Source: Hepsetus odoe (lineage: Eukaryota > Chordata > Actinopteri > Characiformes > Hepsetidae). Taken from it: a DNA stretch of 64,000 bases. Position numbers and translations under genes: made by a program. A model generated the notes under the pieces. It searched no databases. It was not told the DNA's origin and worked only from the letters and a program-made list of their open reading frames with translations. How positions within the stretch are numbered: the first letter of the stretch is position 1; every line of letters begins with the position of its first letter. The stretch spans positions 20,174,555 through 20,238,554 of the forward strand of contig CM029370.1 of assembly GCA_017165825.1 (NCBI GenBank), in the 5' to 3' direction. This document shows, in pieces, positions 35,401 through 47,740 of this stretch.

Positions 35401-38243
35401 TGGAAGATGGAATACAAACCTGTAGAAAGGTTTTACCTAATGGCTTTTCCAGCTGTCTGGCCTGCGGACACCACAGCACTGCTTGGTGACCATTCAGCCC
35501 CAGCGGGCACGTTTTACACACCCTTCACTGCAGCTCATGCACCATTAACCTGAGGTAGAGAAAAAAATGTAGGCTGCTGACACCGGGCCTATCGCCCAAA
35601 CACACAACTCACCACACCCCCCACCCTACTCGGCCCTCACATTACTGAATAAAATGGCAAAGTAAGGCCATAAATATGTGCTGCGGAGGCTAAGCGACAG
35701 ATCATGTGCAGAGTTTTAACAGGGCTGAGAGATGGCCATGAGCATTCACTTCGAATTTGTGAGGAGAGTAAGGAATTGATGTGACATCAAGATACAGCAG
35801 AATAAAAGCCCAGTAAAATCTTGACATGACTGTTGCAAATGTAGTAATTATACCTGCTACTATACCATGTTTTTGAGAGAAACTTTTCACTAAACCTTCT
35901 AAAAGCTCACTAGGTAAAGGCCTACTCTGATAGCACCTAGAACAGTAAGCACAAAGCTATCTGACCTAGTTTGAGCAATGCATCATCAACAGCAATTAAG
36001 TGAAATGGCACTCATCACAAACTCCTTGCCTGACAGAGATATTAAAAGCTCTCACACTCGAGGGACATACTGATTTACTCAGCCAAAACAAAACAAGCCA
36101 CTTTCAAAATGGAAAATCCATGAGGGTCAAAGACACATGGAGGATGACAGCACAAAAAAGAATCCCCAGATGGATGACTGTTTCAGTATTATTCACTTCT
36201 ATTTTTACTGCGCAACTAAACAGTTAGGGAAGATTGATAGAGACGGCCGATCATAAAGAAAACAGAGGACCAGAGCACTTTCATGCTGTAGCTTTGTGGC
36301 TGTGATTAACCAGTTTAGGTGATGGCATTGGACAGAGACTGAGGGTAAGCAATGCAACAGATATATGATACCATGATACTTAGAACATTATCCTTAAATA
36401 TAGTTTCTCTGAAGTTTGTGAACAAGTGGAAAGTAACAAAATGTAGCAGCAAAAAAGCAGCGCCGGTCTCTTTATTCAGGCCACCTAGTGGCCTTTCTGT
36501 CACCAAAACGGAAACCAGGTTACTGAACTTTTAGTATATAACCAAATGAAATATTTTAGTGCAAATACAAATGAAAAAAATGTAAATATTTAAAAATTCA
36601 TGAAATTTCAAATATGAACAGAGAGAGCACCAAAACATGGTTGAATCTATATTTTATAACTGCTGTGAAAAAGTATTTAAAAGTATCATAAAACATAAAA
36701 CATTTTAAATTCAAAAATGGCAAAAATAAAAAAAGGACAAGAAACACAAAGAAAAAGAGCAACAAAAATGATGATAATAAAACAGGACAAAGGCATAAAA
36801 GGTCTGATAACAAATAAGCTGCTTGTTACTATGCGGTTTTTACAATACAGTTATGAGGCACTGGTTGTTGTTGGTTGCACGCTCCATTTAACTGGCCTAA
36901 ATTTTTCTTTTTTATGATATGTTTGTTCAGTGTTCTAGGAATAATGATCATAGTCATAAAATAAGCACTGTTTGAATCTATATTAGAAAACTTTAACACA
37001 AGCTCAGAACCAAACCATCTAATTCTAAAATGACCCTCTATTGACCCATAAGATTAAAACAATATGCTTTAAATCCTCTCAAGATTACTTACTTTCAAAT
37101 CTCAGTGCCTTAACTTACCCCCATCCCTTAAAACAAGAATCATTGTTCAGTGTGTTCCAATTTTAAAGCAAAACATGCTAGACAAATAATGAAAAAGTTG
37201 AAGAATATGCACAAATACACACATATACACTTTGAAACCGAATACCTTTACTTTGGCCAACTACCTTTTCAAGTGAAAAAAGCATAACTTTAATTCATTT
37301 AGATTTTCAAAGCAATGACTTTTCCAAAAAATTGCTATCATTTCAGTTCTTATGTATTTACTGCATTTAATGTGCTGGTTTTTTTTTTGTTGTTTAAACT
37401 TGCCACAGTTTGCCTTTGTATGAGATTACAATATCAGTCAGAGTACAGACTCACATCTCTTGTCTATGTTTACACTTGAATCTCACACCAACCCTCAGCT
37501 ACAACGTAAGCAAGGATGGCCATTCCTGGCTACTGTGCTTCTCAGGTTTGCTCATTATCACACATGTCCACACATCTGTTGATGGTCACTACCATTGACT
37601 CGAAGGACAAATCAAAAGCAGCACGCAAGCAATGAAAGCAGTGAATCAGAGTTAAGGGGAAAAAATATTTTACTTCAACTCCCAGGGTCAGCCATCATAT
37701 ATCTAAATGGGATAAAGGAAGATTTGTCAAAGGCAGTTTAGTTTGACTGAGCATGCCTGTCTGCAGGAGCACAAAGCACTGTGCATTCTCTCCATCTGCC
37801 AACCTATGTCTGCTTCTTCCTGTCTGCATCTACTGAGCCACTGCAATTTCTCTAATGGCTTCTTCTATAAGACAAATAGGGTGCGTTATTCTACCTTAAC
37901 CTACAATATCAGATTAAATAAGGTCAGCTCTTTAAAGACCCCTGAGGGAAATGATGATGATAGACATAAAGGGGTTATGCTTTGACATATGACATGTGTA
38001 CATGGTTCCTTGTGTAATACATGCAATAGAATGGCTTCCAGTGATTCCTTTAAATAGCATTGTGGTTAGTCTACATGATCTACTTCTTACTCCCTTAGCA
38101 CTGGAGGTAAAAAATAGACAACTATTGCTGCAGGCGCTTCCACCATATTTGAATCTATAAGTGAGAAAAAGAGTTTTTTTGTTTGTTTAAACAGATGAAG
38201 TGCTTAATATGACAGAGGTGATATACGGTGAAATTACACACAC
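32432..38243. other. non-coding sequence
   Basis: Starts with a long T run (about 32431-32453). No gene recognised. A plus-strand 22-nt microexon-like segment at 34454-34475 is treated in the findings. The 90-codon minus frame at 33447-33716 lacks good splice sites and motifs. Confidence 0.45.
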
Positions 38244-38383
38244 CTCAGAAATGCATCCATACAGGTCAGGCATCAACACTTCTGCCTTATAGCATGCATT
38301 TGACATCTGTACAGCACATGGAGCCAGTCTATAAATCTCCTTGGAATCCTTTAATGGTGCTGCAAACACTGCTAATGGATGTC
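38244..38383 (-). CDS. candidate internal coding exon, unknown gene
   Basis: On the minus strand, TTTTTTCTTTGCACCTCCAG (a strong pyrimidine-rich acceptor) precedes 140 nt that end in GAG followed by GTGTGTG (a moderate donor). Only one frame is open. It enters in phase 1 and leaves in phase 0 with 46 full codons, including AVFAAPLKDSKEIYRLAPC and YKAEVLMPDLYGCISE. The composition looks like a globular protein, but I do not recognise the family. It shares its strand with the 47-kb candidate and the CpG-island promoter at 60.6 kb. A chance open frame of this length is roughly a one-in-ten event, so the splice sites carry most of the weight. Confidence 0.3.
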
Positions 38384-40727
38384 CTGGAGGTGCAAAGAAA
38401 AAATAAAGCAAACACGAGCAAAGTAAATACGATCACTAACCTTAACACCATACCATACATTAACTGTCACAGTAATGACAATAACTCATATTTAGTAGCT
38501 TTTTTATTCACCATGAGAGGAGCAGCGGAGCACACCATGACTCTGAATAATAGGTATGAAATGTCAAGATTCAAATAATTAATCACAATGTTGTGCAGTT
38601 ATCACATTCATCTCATATGTAATATTTGCCTGAACTTGTCATATTTGTTCAAATTTTATTTTCATTGAGTCAACGCGAGATTCAAATGAATCAGAACATA
38701 AAATCGCAGATTTCCAGAGAGTGAGCGCAGCTTCCAATTTTTATCACTAATGAGCAGCAAGAGTAGCAGTTTCTGAATCTTGCAACCAAATAAGTGTTCA
38801 CATCAAATAAACGATCAAATGGTTTCAATTTTATTGGGATTACAGTCTCTTGCTCTCATTCAAACAGCTCATGAATTCTTGCTATGGGGGATTTCTTTGC
38901 ACTGTTGTTTTGGTTACTTTGCTAATCCTAATACATCAGTGTGTCACACACATACACTGTCCACCACCGTCTGCACTTACTGATAATACTGGCATTAATG
39001 TGTTTTGCTTGTAAATGATACATCAGACACTTTCCATCATCAAACACTTTTCATTTAAAAGCTGTATTTGAAAAGATGATGACAGTCATGGATTCTTCCA
39101 GTGCTCTAGTAGCTGGTTTAAGTCTGCCAGACTACAGATAGTTGGAGGGGTCAAACTATTAAGAAATGCTTTAACTGAATACTTTAAAGAATGTTAATAA
39201 CTCATACAGTGCTAAATTTAGAAATTACAGTATTCAACAGAACATTAAAATCCAAATTAAAAGCTGTCATTTTAGACTGAGACTTTTTTGGTCCTTTTGG
39301 GACCCAATAAATCATCACAGACTACCAAAGGTGCTGCATTTGCAAGTGAAATCTAAACTTTTTGGTTTGTTCCCATCTTTCCAGTGTGGTTTTCTGAGGT
39401 GGTTTCCTTGCTCCCTTGGTTTTTGCACCCAGGGCAAACCCAGATTTTAACTCTTTAGACACATTATGGTACAAGCAATATGGTCCAGAACCTCCAAGAC
39501 AAATATCACATGCAGTTCAAATGTTAAGGAACAAATAACCAGAGGAAAGCCACGTTTGAACCAGTATATTTCCTAAATCCTACAGGAGGCTATAATGGGA
39601 TTCAGATGTCTTTTGCATTCTGCAAAATTAAATACTGCACCTCCAAGTAATAAACATAAGGAACATTACACTTTTTAGCTTTTTAGAAGCACAAATGCTT
39701 CTCTGGTATTTGATTAAACTTTATTAAGGCCCATTGGCACACTGCACCAAATCAGTAATGTTCATAAAATCAGGCACATGAGACATTCTCTGTAACCAGA
39801 ATGGTTTCCTTACAAATGCAATTTTTACATTTATTTATAGAATTTATACAATTAGAAAAATTACAAAATAGGATTTTTGTTTTGTGTGTGTAAATCACAT
39901 GCATTTATAAAAAGCACTTCTAGGCAAAACCTCAAGGACAACAGAAAGACTTTTATCTTGTGCTTTCCATGCTTGAAGGCCATGTAATCTACCCAAAATA
40001 ATCTAAAATTAAAATTCATGGAGACCCACACTCATCAAATCTCTAAGTAAGGTAATTCTTTTATTTTTTCTCAAGGACATCAACAGTCTATTGTATTATA
40101 ATGTATCACATGTCTGAATAATTGTACAGTACGGGCTCATAAGTTAACAATGCAAACATGGTCAGCCAAGGCCCTGGCAGAAACATACTTTACAATTTCT
40201 CTTCTCATTAATGAATGATGTTTACAGTGCTAATCCACAAGTGAAGTCAGAAAGGTTTCTCATATATAGAGGAATGCTTTTGTAGCTCTTTGTTATGTAT
40301 ACACCTTACAGGTATGTTTTTGCCATATGAGACTTTATGAGATCTTTTCATAGTGTTTTCTAAATTCCCCACATAATGCTGTACATACTCTGGGCACATA
40401 AGCACTGGAAAGTATTTGAGTGACAGATGCAGGGGAGAACAGTTACAGGGCAGATTGACTGGCAGGCATGAGGTGCAAGGGCTGTTTGAGATGTTACCTG
40501 TCAGCCAGCGGTCTGAGAGGAGGCGTCTCCTGTGACAGTGACGCGGTTGAGGTTTCCTATTCATTTGGGCTGCGATGACAGGTGGACTTATTCTGCGAAC
40601 CTGGGCCATCCATAGGCTATATAACCTTGCCGTGTGATTCTCTCTCTTGAGATCTCTACCTATTAAGGCTGCACAATATGGACATGATTGCTGGCTATTT
40701 CTGGCTATTAATATTAAAATGTTTCTA
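38384..40727. other. non-coding sequence, one weak exon candidate
   Basis: No gene or repeat recognised. The minus-strand segment 40498-40600 has a good donor (ACAG followed by GTAACA) but a poor acceptor; its phases (0 in, 1 out) would join the 47-kb and 38-kb candidates. It is listed in the findings only. Confidence 0.4.
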
Positions 40728-40756
40728 ACACACACACACACACATATATATATATA
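40728..40756. repeat. (CA)n(TA)n microsatellite at MITE border
   Basis: Nine CA units pass into six TA units, and the last TA is the left target duplication of the MITE. Confidence 0.9.
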
Positions 40757-41300
40757 CAGTACTGTGCAAAAGCTTTAGGCAGGTGTGAAAAAATGCTGTA
40801 AACAAAGAATGCTTTCAGAAATGGAAGTGTTCATCATTCATTTTCATCAATCAACAAAATGCAGTGAACGAACAAAAGAGAAATCTCAATCAAATCAGTA
40901 TTTGGTGTGACCATCCTTTGCCTTCAAAACAGCATCAATTCTTCTAGGTACACTTGCACACAGTTGTTGAAGGAGCTCGGCTGGCAGGTTGTTCCAAACA
41001 TGACTGTGTTTCAACCTCCGTGTGACATTGATGATCATCAGTACCTGTTTGGTAAAACTGGTTGATCATACACCGAAGGTAATCCTACAAAATCCCTGAC
41101 TTTGTACCTAGAAGAACTGATGCTGGTTTGAAGGCAAAAGGTAGTAACACCAAATATTGATTTGATTTAGATTTTTCTTTTGTTCGCTCACTTTGCATTT
41201 GGTAAATTGATCAAAGTAAACAATCATTATTTATATTTCTGAAAGCATTCTTTGTTTACAGCATTTTTTCACACCTGCCTAAAACATTTGCACAGTACTG
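40757..41300 (-). mobile_element. palindromic Tc1/mariner-type MITE, copy 2
   Basis: This 544-bp element has the same ends as the copy at 8444-8992 (CAGTACTGTGCAAAAG and its inverse complement) and aligns with it along its full length in reverse orientation. TA precedes the left end; the right flank reads TG, probably a mutated TA. The arms are long imperfect inverted repeats, and the core keeps an uninterrupted transposase C-terminus at 40895-40999. Confidence 0.85.
40895..40999 (-). pseudogene. Tc1-like transposase C-terminal remnant (in frame)
   Basis: On the minus strand from 40999 a single frame reads VWNNLPAELLQQLCASV, then PRRIDAVLKAKDGHTKY, then stops at 40897-40895 (34 residues). 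The sequence matches the last segment of Tc1-type transposases, which follows the third catalytic residue. The catalytic DDE core and the DNA-binding domain are absent, so this is a relic. Comparison with 8752-8854 shows this copy is closer to the ancestor. Confidence 0.7.
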
Positions 41301-41653
41301 TGTGTTTAGTATAATATATGAAATGTCGTCAATCCATTTAATACTTCTCATTATCGGAATGTATTATATACAAATGTATTATCTTTTTAAAATCTATCAG
41401 AGGACAATTGCAGTTATTTCAATTATTTTTAAAAAACATAATAATTAAAACAACTCTGACCACATTTAAGATTATTGTCTTGGTCCATATATAATTTTTG
41501 TGTTCACATGTGATAGTATAGACCATTATATTGATTTATTACATTTAAAAATGAAATTCTTACAGGTTATAGTTAGCAATAATGTAGCTTTTCAGTTGCT
41601 CATGCATGGCTGTTTTGAGTCCATCTGGATAGGGCACTGAATAATATCACTAA
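41301..41653. other. non-coding sequence
   Basis: No gene or repeat recognised. Confidence 0.5.
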
Positions 41654-41897
41654 GGGGCAGCGGTGGCCTAGTGGTTAGGGTGTTGGCCACATGATCGGTG
41701 GATCGGGGGTTTGAACCCCTTCCCAATAGGTTGCCCTGAGGTACCCTTGAGCAAGGTGCCGTCCCCGTCTCGCTCCTCCCTGCGATGGGCTGGCGACCTG
41801 TCCAGGTCCCCCGTCCTCGCCCTGTGTGCGCTGGGTTGGACGCCAGCACCCCCCCGCGACCCCGTTTGGGACAAGCGGCAGATAATGGATGGATAAT
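41654..41897 (+). mobile_element. SINE with V-SINE-like head and Rex3-like tail, copy B
   Basis: Head GGGGCAGCGGTGGCCTAGTGG, then GATCGGTGGATCGGGGGTTTG (B box), CCCTTGAGCAAGGTGCCGTC, CCTCCCTGCGATGGGCTGGC, and the end CCGTTTGGGACAAGCGGCAG followed by ATAATGGATGGAT. This copy retains the GGAT tail units best. A clean target duplication is not visible; ATAATAT occurs on both sides but not flush with the left end. Confidence 0.9.
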
Positions 41898-44663
41898 ATG
41901 CATGAGGATGTGCTTCCCTGATCAGGTAGAAATACCAGTATTTTTAAGGTATTCAAGGCTCATAATGGACTACCATTGCAGATTGATAATCAAGTATATA
42001 TTTACAGTGTTGTGTGTAATTTGTGTAATTTGAGCTCTTGTGTACATTCTATTACTGTTATTACTATTACTATTACTGATATGTTTATTGTAGAAAAAAA
42101 TATTTTAATGATGATTAAAAAATATTCTTTGTGCAGTGATACTCTCTATAAATATGCAATAAAATACCTTTTTTACTTTCTGCAATTAGAATTGTGGTAA
42201 TTGCATTTTTTCCTCATATCCAAATTTCAAATAGCATTCCAAGCAGACACTTCTATGCTTTGTACTCTTGTATAATCAAGTCATCATATAAGTTGACTGA
42301 TGCAACAAAAGCATTTGTTCATCAATGTGCACACAGACAAACAAGTAAAGGTGAAGTATGTCGTGTTTCCAACAAATTCAGCCCTGAGGCATCATTTTAC
42401 TGACCTTTTGACTGAAACCAATCCAATATGCCTGCATATACTCTCAGTATTAAATTCCCCATAGTCCTGAAGATATCTCTGTCAAGGCTAAAAGCAGCAG
42501 CCCACAGGGATCCTATGTTCTACAGAGTCCATGCTCCTTCACTTGGTCATCCATAAAACAGGAGATAGAGGGCCTAACTTAAGCGATCAATGTCAGTGGA
42601 GGTGACACTGTTTCTAAAGTTTCTGAATGCTGTGACATTTGGCAAAGAAACAGTAACCTTCTTCACACAGCTCTCCTGAGTTGTCCTGTCAATCAGCAAT
42701 GTGTCTGCCTTCCAATGAGTTCCCACAGATTGCGGTCTTGTGCTGCTAGGGATTAGGTTCAGATTGAATAGACTGAGTAAATTTTTTCATGCACTCACAG
42801 TGAGTACCCTACATATTCACCTCCATTAATTTTGACCTGCAGGCTTATTAGGATTTCAAATTTTATTAGCCTAGTCCCATTAAGATAAAAGTGTTTGTAC
42901 TAGTCAAGAACATTTGGGCTAGCATATAAATCTATGACTATAAACTAGTATAAAATCACACACAGTAGCAGGCACAGCTAGATCTCAAGTTGAGGTTAGT
43001 TACTTCCTTCCCAAATCTCCATTCTATCAAAGAGCAGTTTGGAGGCTGTGGCTGATTAATTCTAGTTCCATTAACTTTCTATTTAACTATTGTAACAGTT
43101 CCTACTTCAGTAAAGATATCTGTCTACAGCCTCAGCTGCATGCTCTTGCTATGGAAGAGACTAGAGGTTATTAATATTTCTGTGCAGCTTTTCAATAGTA
43201 TCAAAAAGCAGTCTACGTTCAGCAGTGTGGAATTTCAGTAAAGAGTTTCTAGTTTCAATAAGGCGAAGATATTGCAGCCACAAATGCAATCGGTCAAGGT
43301 TTACATTGCATATACATAATGTGTATAAATTCTCACATGGGTGAGTGCAGTAACACAGATTTCCCACAGTTATGCATGTTGGTTTGTGGTGTGAATTTGG
43401 GAAACATTTTACATTTATGTTTCTAAAGCAGATAAAAACATTGTATAGAGACTTTGTGTTATTTAAGTGAGGTTGAAGTAAATTAAACACTGCTGAAATG
43501 TGATTCACAGATCTTACATTTACTTGCTAGTTATATATATTTTTTAATTTTTCAAAAGATTTTAAGTTATAAGAAGAATGGATGCCCTATTGGTCATTTA
43601 ATGTTTTTAAGAACTGATAAAACAATGTTTAAACTGAATTTGGAATGCAACCCACTGCCTACAGTTTAACTTTTTCAAAAGTAAGAATACTGAAGAGAAA
43701 CGTATACATCCCTGAATATAGAGTACTACTGGAAATGAATGAATCCAAATAATCCAATTAAACTATTCAAGAAAGTAAAAATCCAAGAAATTGCATTTGA
43801 TGGAAATTCAGCCAGCATGGGTTGGTTTGTATCTCCCAAGTTACCTTGTATAATAGCTACTATTTTGTTCTTTGATGCAATATGTTCTCCTCAAACTTCA
43901 ACTAAATATACAATGTGTGTATCCTCCTGATTATCTTGAGCCACATAAACTACATCTAACATTTTAGAGCAAAAGCATTAGTACCTGTATGGCATTAGGA
44001 CCTAAAAGCAATTTAATTTGTGGTAGCTGAAGGCCTGGATGCCTGCCTGGATATTGCTACACTTCATGCTCTCTCACATGGTGTTTACACCAAAGCAAAA
44101 TATCTAATGGCCCTTAAACAGGCCTGAGCTAAGGTTTTGATCATGATGCCTTGTGAATGTAGCTCGTTCACACGAATTAGGCTCAATGGCCTGCATGAGA
44201 TGCGCTGATTTGACCCCTGCTGTGAGAAAGCCCCCCCAGGGGTCTCACCATGACACCGCACCACCCACACCCAGTCAGGCCTGGAACATCTTAATCACTG
44301 TTAGTGTGTACGCATGGGTGATATAGGTGGATAAATGTGTTCAATTATACTAAACGATACGTGCGAGAGAAAAATAATTTACACAAATATACATTCACAA
44401 AGCACAATATTTAACTATGGACATAAAAAGCCAAGACATAACCACTGTTATTATTTTAGCCAAAACTCAAAATCCAACTACCAATCAGTCTCTGTCAAAT
44501 ACTAGAGTTCTTGCTCCTGCACTGATGATACAGATTTATACAGATATAATATTCTTCATATATATGGTATCATGATGTCAGATGATACACCAAATGGTCA
44601 AAAGTATGTAGACAATCATGTGCCCTACGGACGTTATAGCTGAGTCTAGATGTTAGCACTTAA
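41898..44663. other. non-coding sequence
   Basis: No gene recognised. A 115-codon minus frame at 43161-43508 is discussed in the rejected list. The stretch 44090-44280 is repeat-free and average in composition. A short fragment near 44590 resembles the end of the DNA transposon seen at 15310-15745. Confidence 0.45.
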
Positions 44664-44875
44664 AGCTGCGATGGCCTCGTAGTTAGGTAGTTGGCCCCAG
44701 GATCATGGGTTCAAAACCCAGACCAGTAAGCTGCCCTGAGGTACCTTTAAGCAAGGTACCATTCTCATCATTGTACCCTGCGTTCTTTAAATTGCTGCCT
44801 CCTGCTGCATGTTGTGTATGGGTGAAATGCAGAGGTTGACCATGTTTCACAATGACAAAAATAATCACTTTCATT
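44664..44875 (+). mobile_element. V-SINE-type SINE, diverged
   Basis: AGCTGCGATGGCCTCGTAG, CCAGGATCATGGGTTCAAAAC (B box), CTTTAAGCAAGGTACCATTC, CTGCATGTTGTGTATGGGTG, GAAATGCAGAGG and the tail AATAATCACTTTCATTTCC. All parts are present but shortened. Confidence 0.8.
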
Positions 44876-44882
44876 TCCTTAT

Positions 44883-44958
44883 TTTCCTCAGCTTCCAGCT
44901 CTCAGTAGGCAGAAAGCAAGGAAACACCCTGGACACGAGTCCAGTCCATGGCATATGA
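44883..44958 (-). mobile_element. SINE 3'-part fragment
   Basis: The minus strand reads GGACTGGACTCGTGTCCAGG, GTTTCCTTGCTTTCTGCC and CTGGAAGCTGAGG, similar to the 3' part of the SINE family at 26020-26310. Confidence 0.45.
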
Positions 44959-45434
44959 ACCAATGTTTCTTGAGTACAGTTAATCTTGCAAGTGTATTAA
45001 AGTGTTTTAAAAACTGTTTTGTTCTTTTTTAAGTAGAATTGAAAATGTTACCACATCTCTACACAGGAAAAAAAATATTTTATTATTTACATTTAGTTCA
45101 TGCTTTTTTGACATGCTATACATGTGGATACCTGAATTTTGTCATCTGTCCACATTGCTAAAACTGAAAACTCTGTATTCGTATGACACAAACCTTGGCA
45201 TATAAACACAGAATAATTTTGCAAAGCACTGTTATGAAGGCAGTACCATTTCTGTTTCAGACCAAGCTGTATATCTATACACCTCATTGGTCTGATCAGC
45301 AGACCAGTCAAGCCTCAATAATGGCATATTTGCCATTATTGTTATTGATGTATACTGCAGGCACATGCTATTCATCACACATACTAATACAGGTTAGTGT
45401 AAAAGAAATAACATTGGACAGATACATAAAAATA
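44959..45434. other. non-coding sequence
   Basis: No gene or repeat recognised. Confidence 0.5.
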
Positions 45435-46050
45435 TAGTGCTGTAAAAATGTTTTTCCCCTTTCTGATTTCCTCTGTGTTTGTTTATTCATAACACTTATT
45501 TTTTTCTGATCAGCAGAAACTGAAACACAATACAAGTCAAATTGAATAAGCACCCAGTTTTCAGATGATTTTGTGTTTTATTGAATGGTAAAACTCACCA
45601 ACGCTTATATAAACCATGTGAAAAGTACCTTCTACCTAAACTTCAGATCTTGTTAAAATACCTTTAGCAACAACAGTAATCAGGTTAGTAAGACTGAAAG
45701 GCTTAGAATTTTTCAAGTCCTGCTACAGCATTTTTATAGGGTTCCGGTCCGGATTTTGTCTAGTGCACTGACTTTAAGACTTTTTTCATCCATTCAGGGA
45801 TTTACTTGATCTTACAACGCCAATGCCACTATAGTGGCAAATCTCCCAGACCCTGAAGCTGCAACATACCCCCCACACCATCAGACAACAACCATCATGT
45901 TTCACCGTGGGCATGACAATCTTATTGTGGAAAGCTGCATTAACTTTATGCCAGACATAACAAGATCCATGTCTAACAAAAGGTTTTCTCCATTCAGGGA
46001 TGAAGGTTCACCAGTCAAAAAGGCTGGGAGATTGTGGCATATTGTGGTGT
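45435..46050 (-). mobile_element. decayed Tc1/mariner-like transposon
   Basis: Starts TAGTGCTGTAAAAATGTTTTT and continues CCCCTTTCTGATTTCCTCTG, TTTAGCAACAACAGTAATCA, GGGTTCCGGTCCGGATTTTG, ATCCATTCAGGGATTTACTTG, CCCAGACCCTGAAGCTGCAAC, CACCATCAGACAACAACC and TTTATGCCAGACATAACAAG. These blocks follow, in order, a widespread vertebrate Tc1-like element ('CAGTGCTTTGAAAAAGTATT' end) recalled from memory, whose transposase lies on the minus strand. Frame destroyed, right part missing. Confidence 0.7.
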
Positions 46051-47671
46051 TTGTTTAGACCTTTAAGGGAACTTTGCATTGCTTTAAAAGTTGCATTTAA
46101 GTAATATCCACATTCTGCCATGCTTGCAGCAATCAATTCTATCATATTAAACATAACCTAACTGAATTTAGCTTATTGGTTGAGTGACTAAGCTGGCCAC
46201 TTATTTTTCAAATTGCAATATAGGTGGTTTGTGAGTTTTTGTCCTTTAATTAAATCATTTGACTTTACTGTACTGTTTTTAGCCCGTTTTTAGCCATTCA
46301 TATAGGTATGCCTTTTGATATGAGTGAGCATCTGAAATATAGTATATCATAAAGCTAACATTTATCTTAGAGTGTGTTTCATTGATTGAAGGCTCATACA
46401 ACTTGAATCTCAGTTTGGAGCTCCAGCTTCAAACATGTGAAACAGTGACCACCAACACAAACCCCAGAAGTCTCACAAGAAGCAGGTCATGACTGGTCAC
46501 TGCAAATCCCTGGATCAAAAAGCTGCATCTCCCATTAGGCAAGCTTGGCTATACACTAACCCAATTAAATCAATTCTGTATAATAAGGCCTGGAGGCAAG
46601 AGTAGAGAAGTTTGGAGCATTTATCATGACCCCTAAACCTGGAATATGCTCTTCTGAAGACCCAGAATTGTGTGCACAAAACCCATAACTGCCACACAAT
46701 GAAATTATACTTGAGTTATTGCAATGTAAGAGGGAAACGCAAGAAGACAAATCCCAAAGGATTTCAAAATAAACTAAAATCAAAGTGTTTCACTTTTCAG
46801 TTACAAAATAATTGGGCTTTGGTGTTGTGTACACAAAAAAATGCCATACTACATGCTTTAACAAGAATGTTAACCCACTATTGCTGAGACTGTGGCATAC
46901 TGTTTAAACACAGGTCAGTTAATTCAATTGTTAGATACATAACCAGTTAAGTTATGCTTTATGTTTACATACTACGTCGAGATGTTCAATGTGCAAAGTG
47001 TTATGTTCTATGGCAACATATGTGAAGAGTGTAAAGAATGTAAAGATCCCCCCACACAAACACACACACAAACACACAAACACACACATCATCTCAAATT
47101 ACCTCCAAAACTGGGAAAAGGATGGCTACTACAAGCTTACCTCAAGTCACATGAGCCTAACCCACAATTCTTTTTCCAACTGACACTAATGTAACTTCAC
47201 TGGACAGTTAAACATGATTGGAAGAGAGTACTAAATGTGAATTCTATTACATCACTAACAGACACCCGCTGTAGACACTGATTGTATCTTGCTGAGTGCT
47301 AGGGAAGAAGGATGAACATCCCACCCAGATAGTGCAAGGCATATTAAAGTCTTTTGGCCTCAGAGCCACAGATAGCTATGGCTTGGGGTTCTTGTGATAG
47401 AACCAGCACTCAATAAAAAGTTCCACATGTCTATTAAATAATAGCACATATCTTCTCTTTTAGTTTTTTTTTCAATGAGCTATGAGAAAAAAAATTGTCA
47501 CGCCAAACAACAGCCTTTTTTATTCATAACTGTGACTTCTAATGTTTAAAAAGCTACAGGAAACCAGACAAGCAATAAAGACGATTATAATTTTCTTTTT
47601 CTACAATGACTAAAGGGTATACTGTAATGCTTTTGCAAGATCTAAATGAATCTGTTGAAACTGTGTTGTAC
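46051..47671. other. non-coding sequence
   Basis: No gene recognised. CA-rich patch at 47056-47090. Confidence 0.5.
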
Positions 47672-47740
47672 CTTAAATCTGTGGAAGATGATGATGTTCA
47701 TCACAGTCTCATGAGATCTTTTGAGTATAGTCAGGTGCTC
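47672..47740 (-). CDS. candidate internal coding exon, unknown gene
   Basis: This is the best exon-like segment in the window. On the minus strand a branch-point-like CACTAATCC lies about 24 nt before the acceptor, followed by TGTTGTTTTTGTCTCTGCAG, then 69 nt, then AAG with a GTACAA donor. Only phase 0 is open. It encodes 23 residues, including EHLTILKRSHETVMNI and ending FHRFK. Phase 0 at both ends means it could be skipped without shifting the frame. I do not recognise the protein. The donor is only moderate. Strand agrees with the promoter at 60.6 kb and the candidate at 38.2 kb. Chance occurrence cannot be excluded. Confidence 0.4.

Noticed and set aside
40247..40741. 164-codon minus-strand frame as a single-exon gene
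   Set aside because: It starts in the CA microsatellite and has no motif. Only the inner segment 40498-40600 is of any interest, and its acceptor is poor.
43161..43508. 115-codon minus-strand frame with an amphipathic, protein-like end (LHLWLQYLRLIETRNSLLK)
   Set aside because: No acceptor splice site in a sensible place, no recognised family, and only marginally longer than chance frames in this composition. A translated search would settle it.
44583..44640. Fragment with CAAAAGTATGTAGACAATC
   Set aside because: Resembles the terminal part of the transposon at 15310-15745, but it is too short to call as an element.
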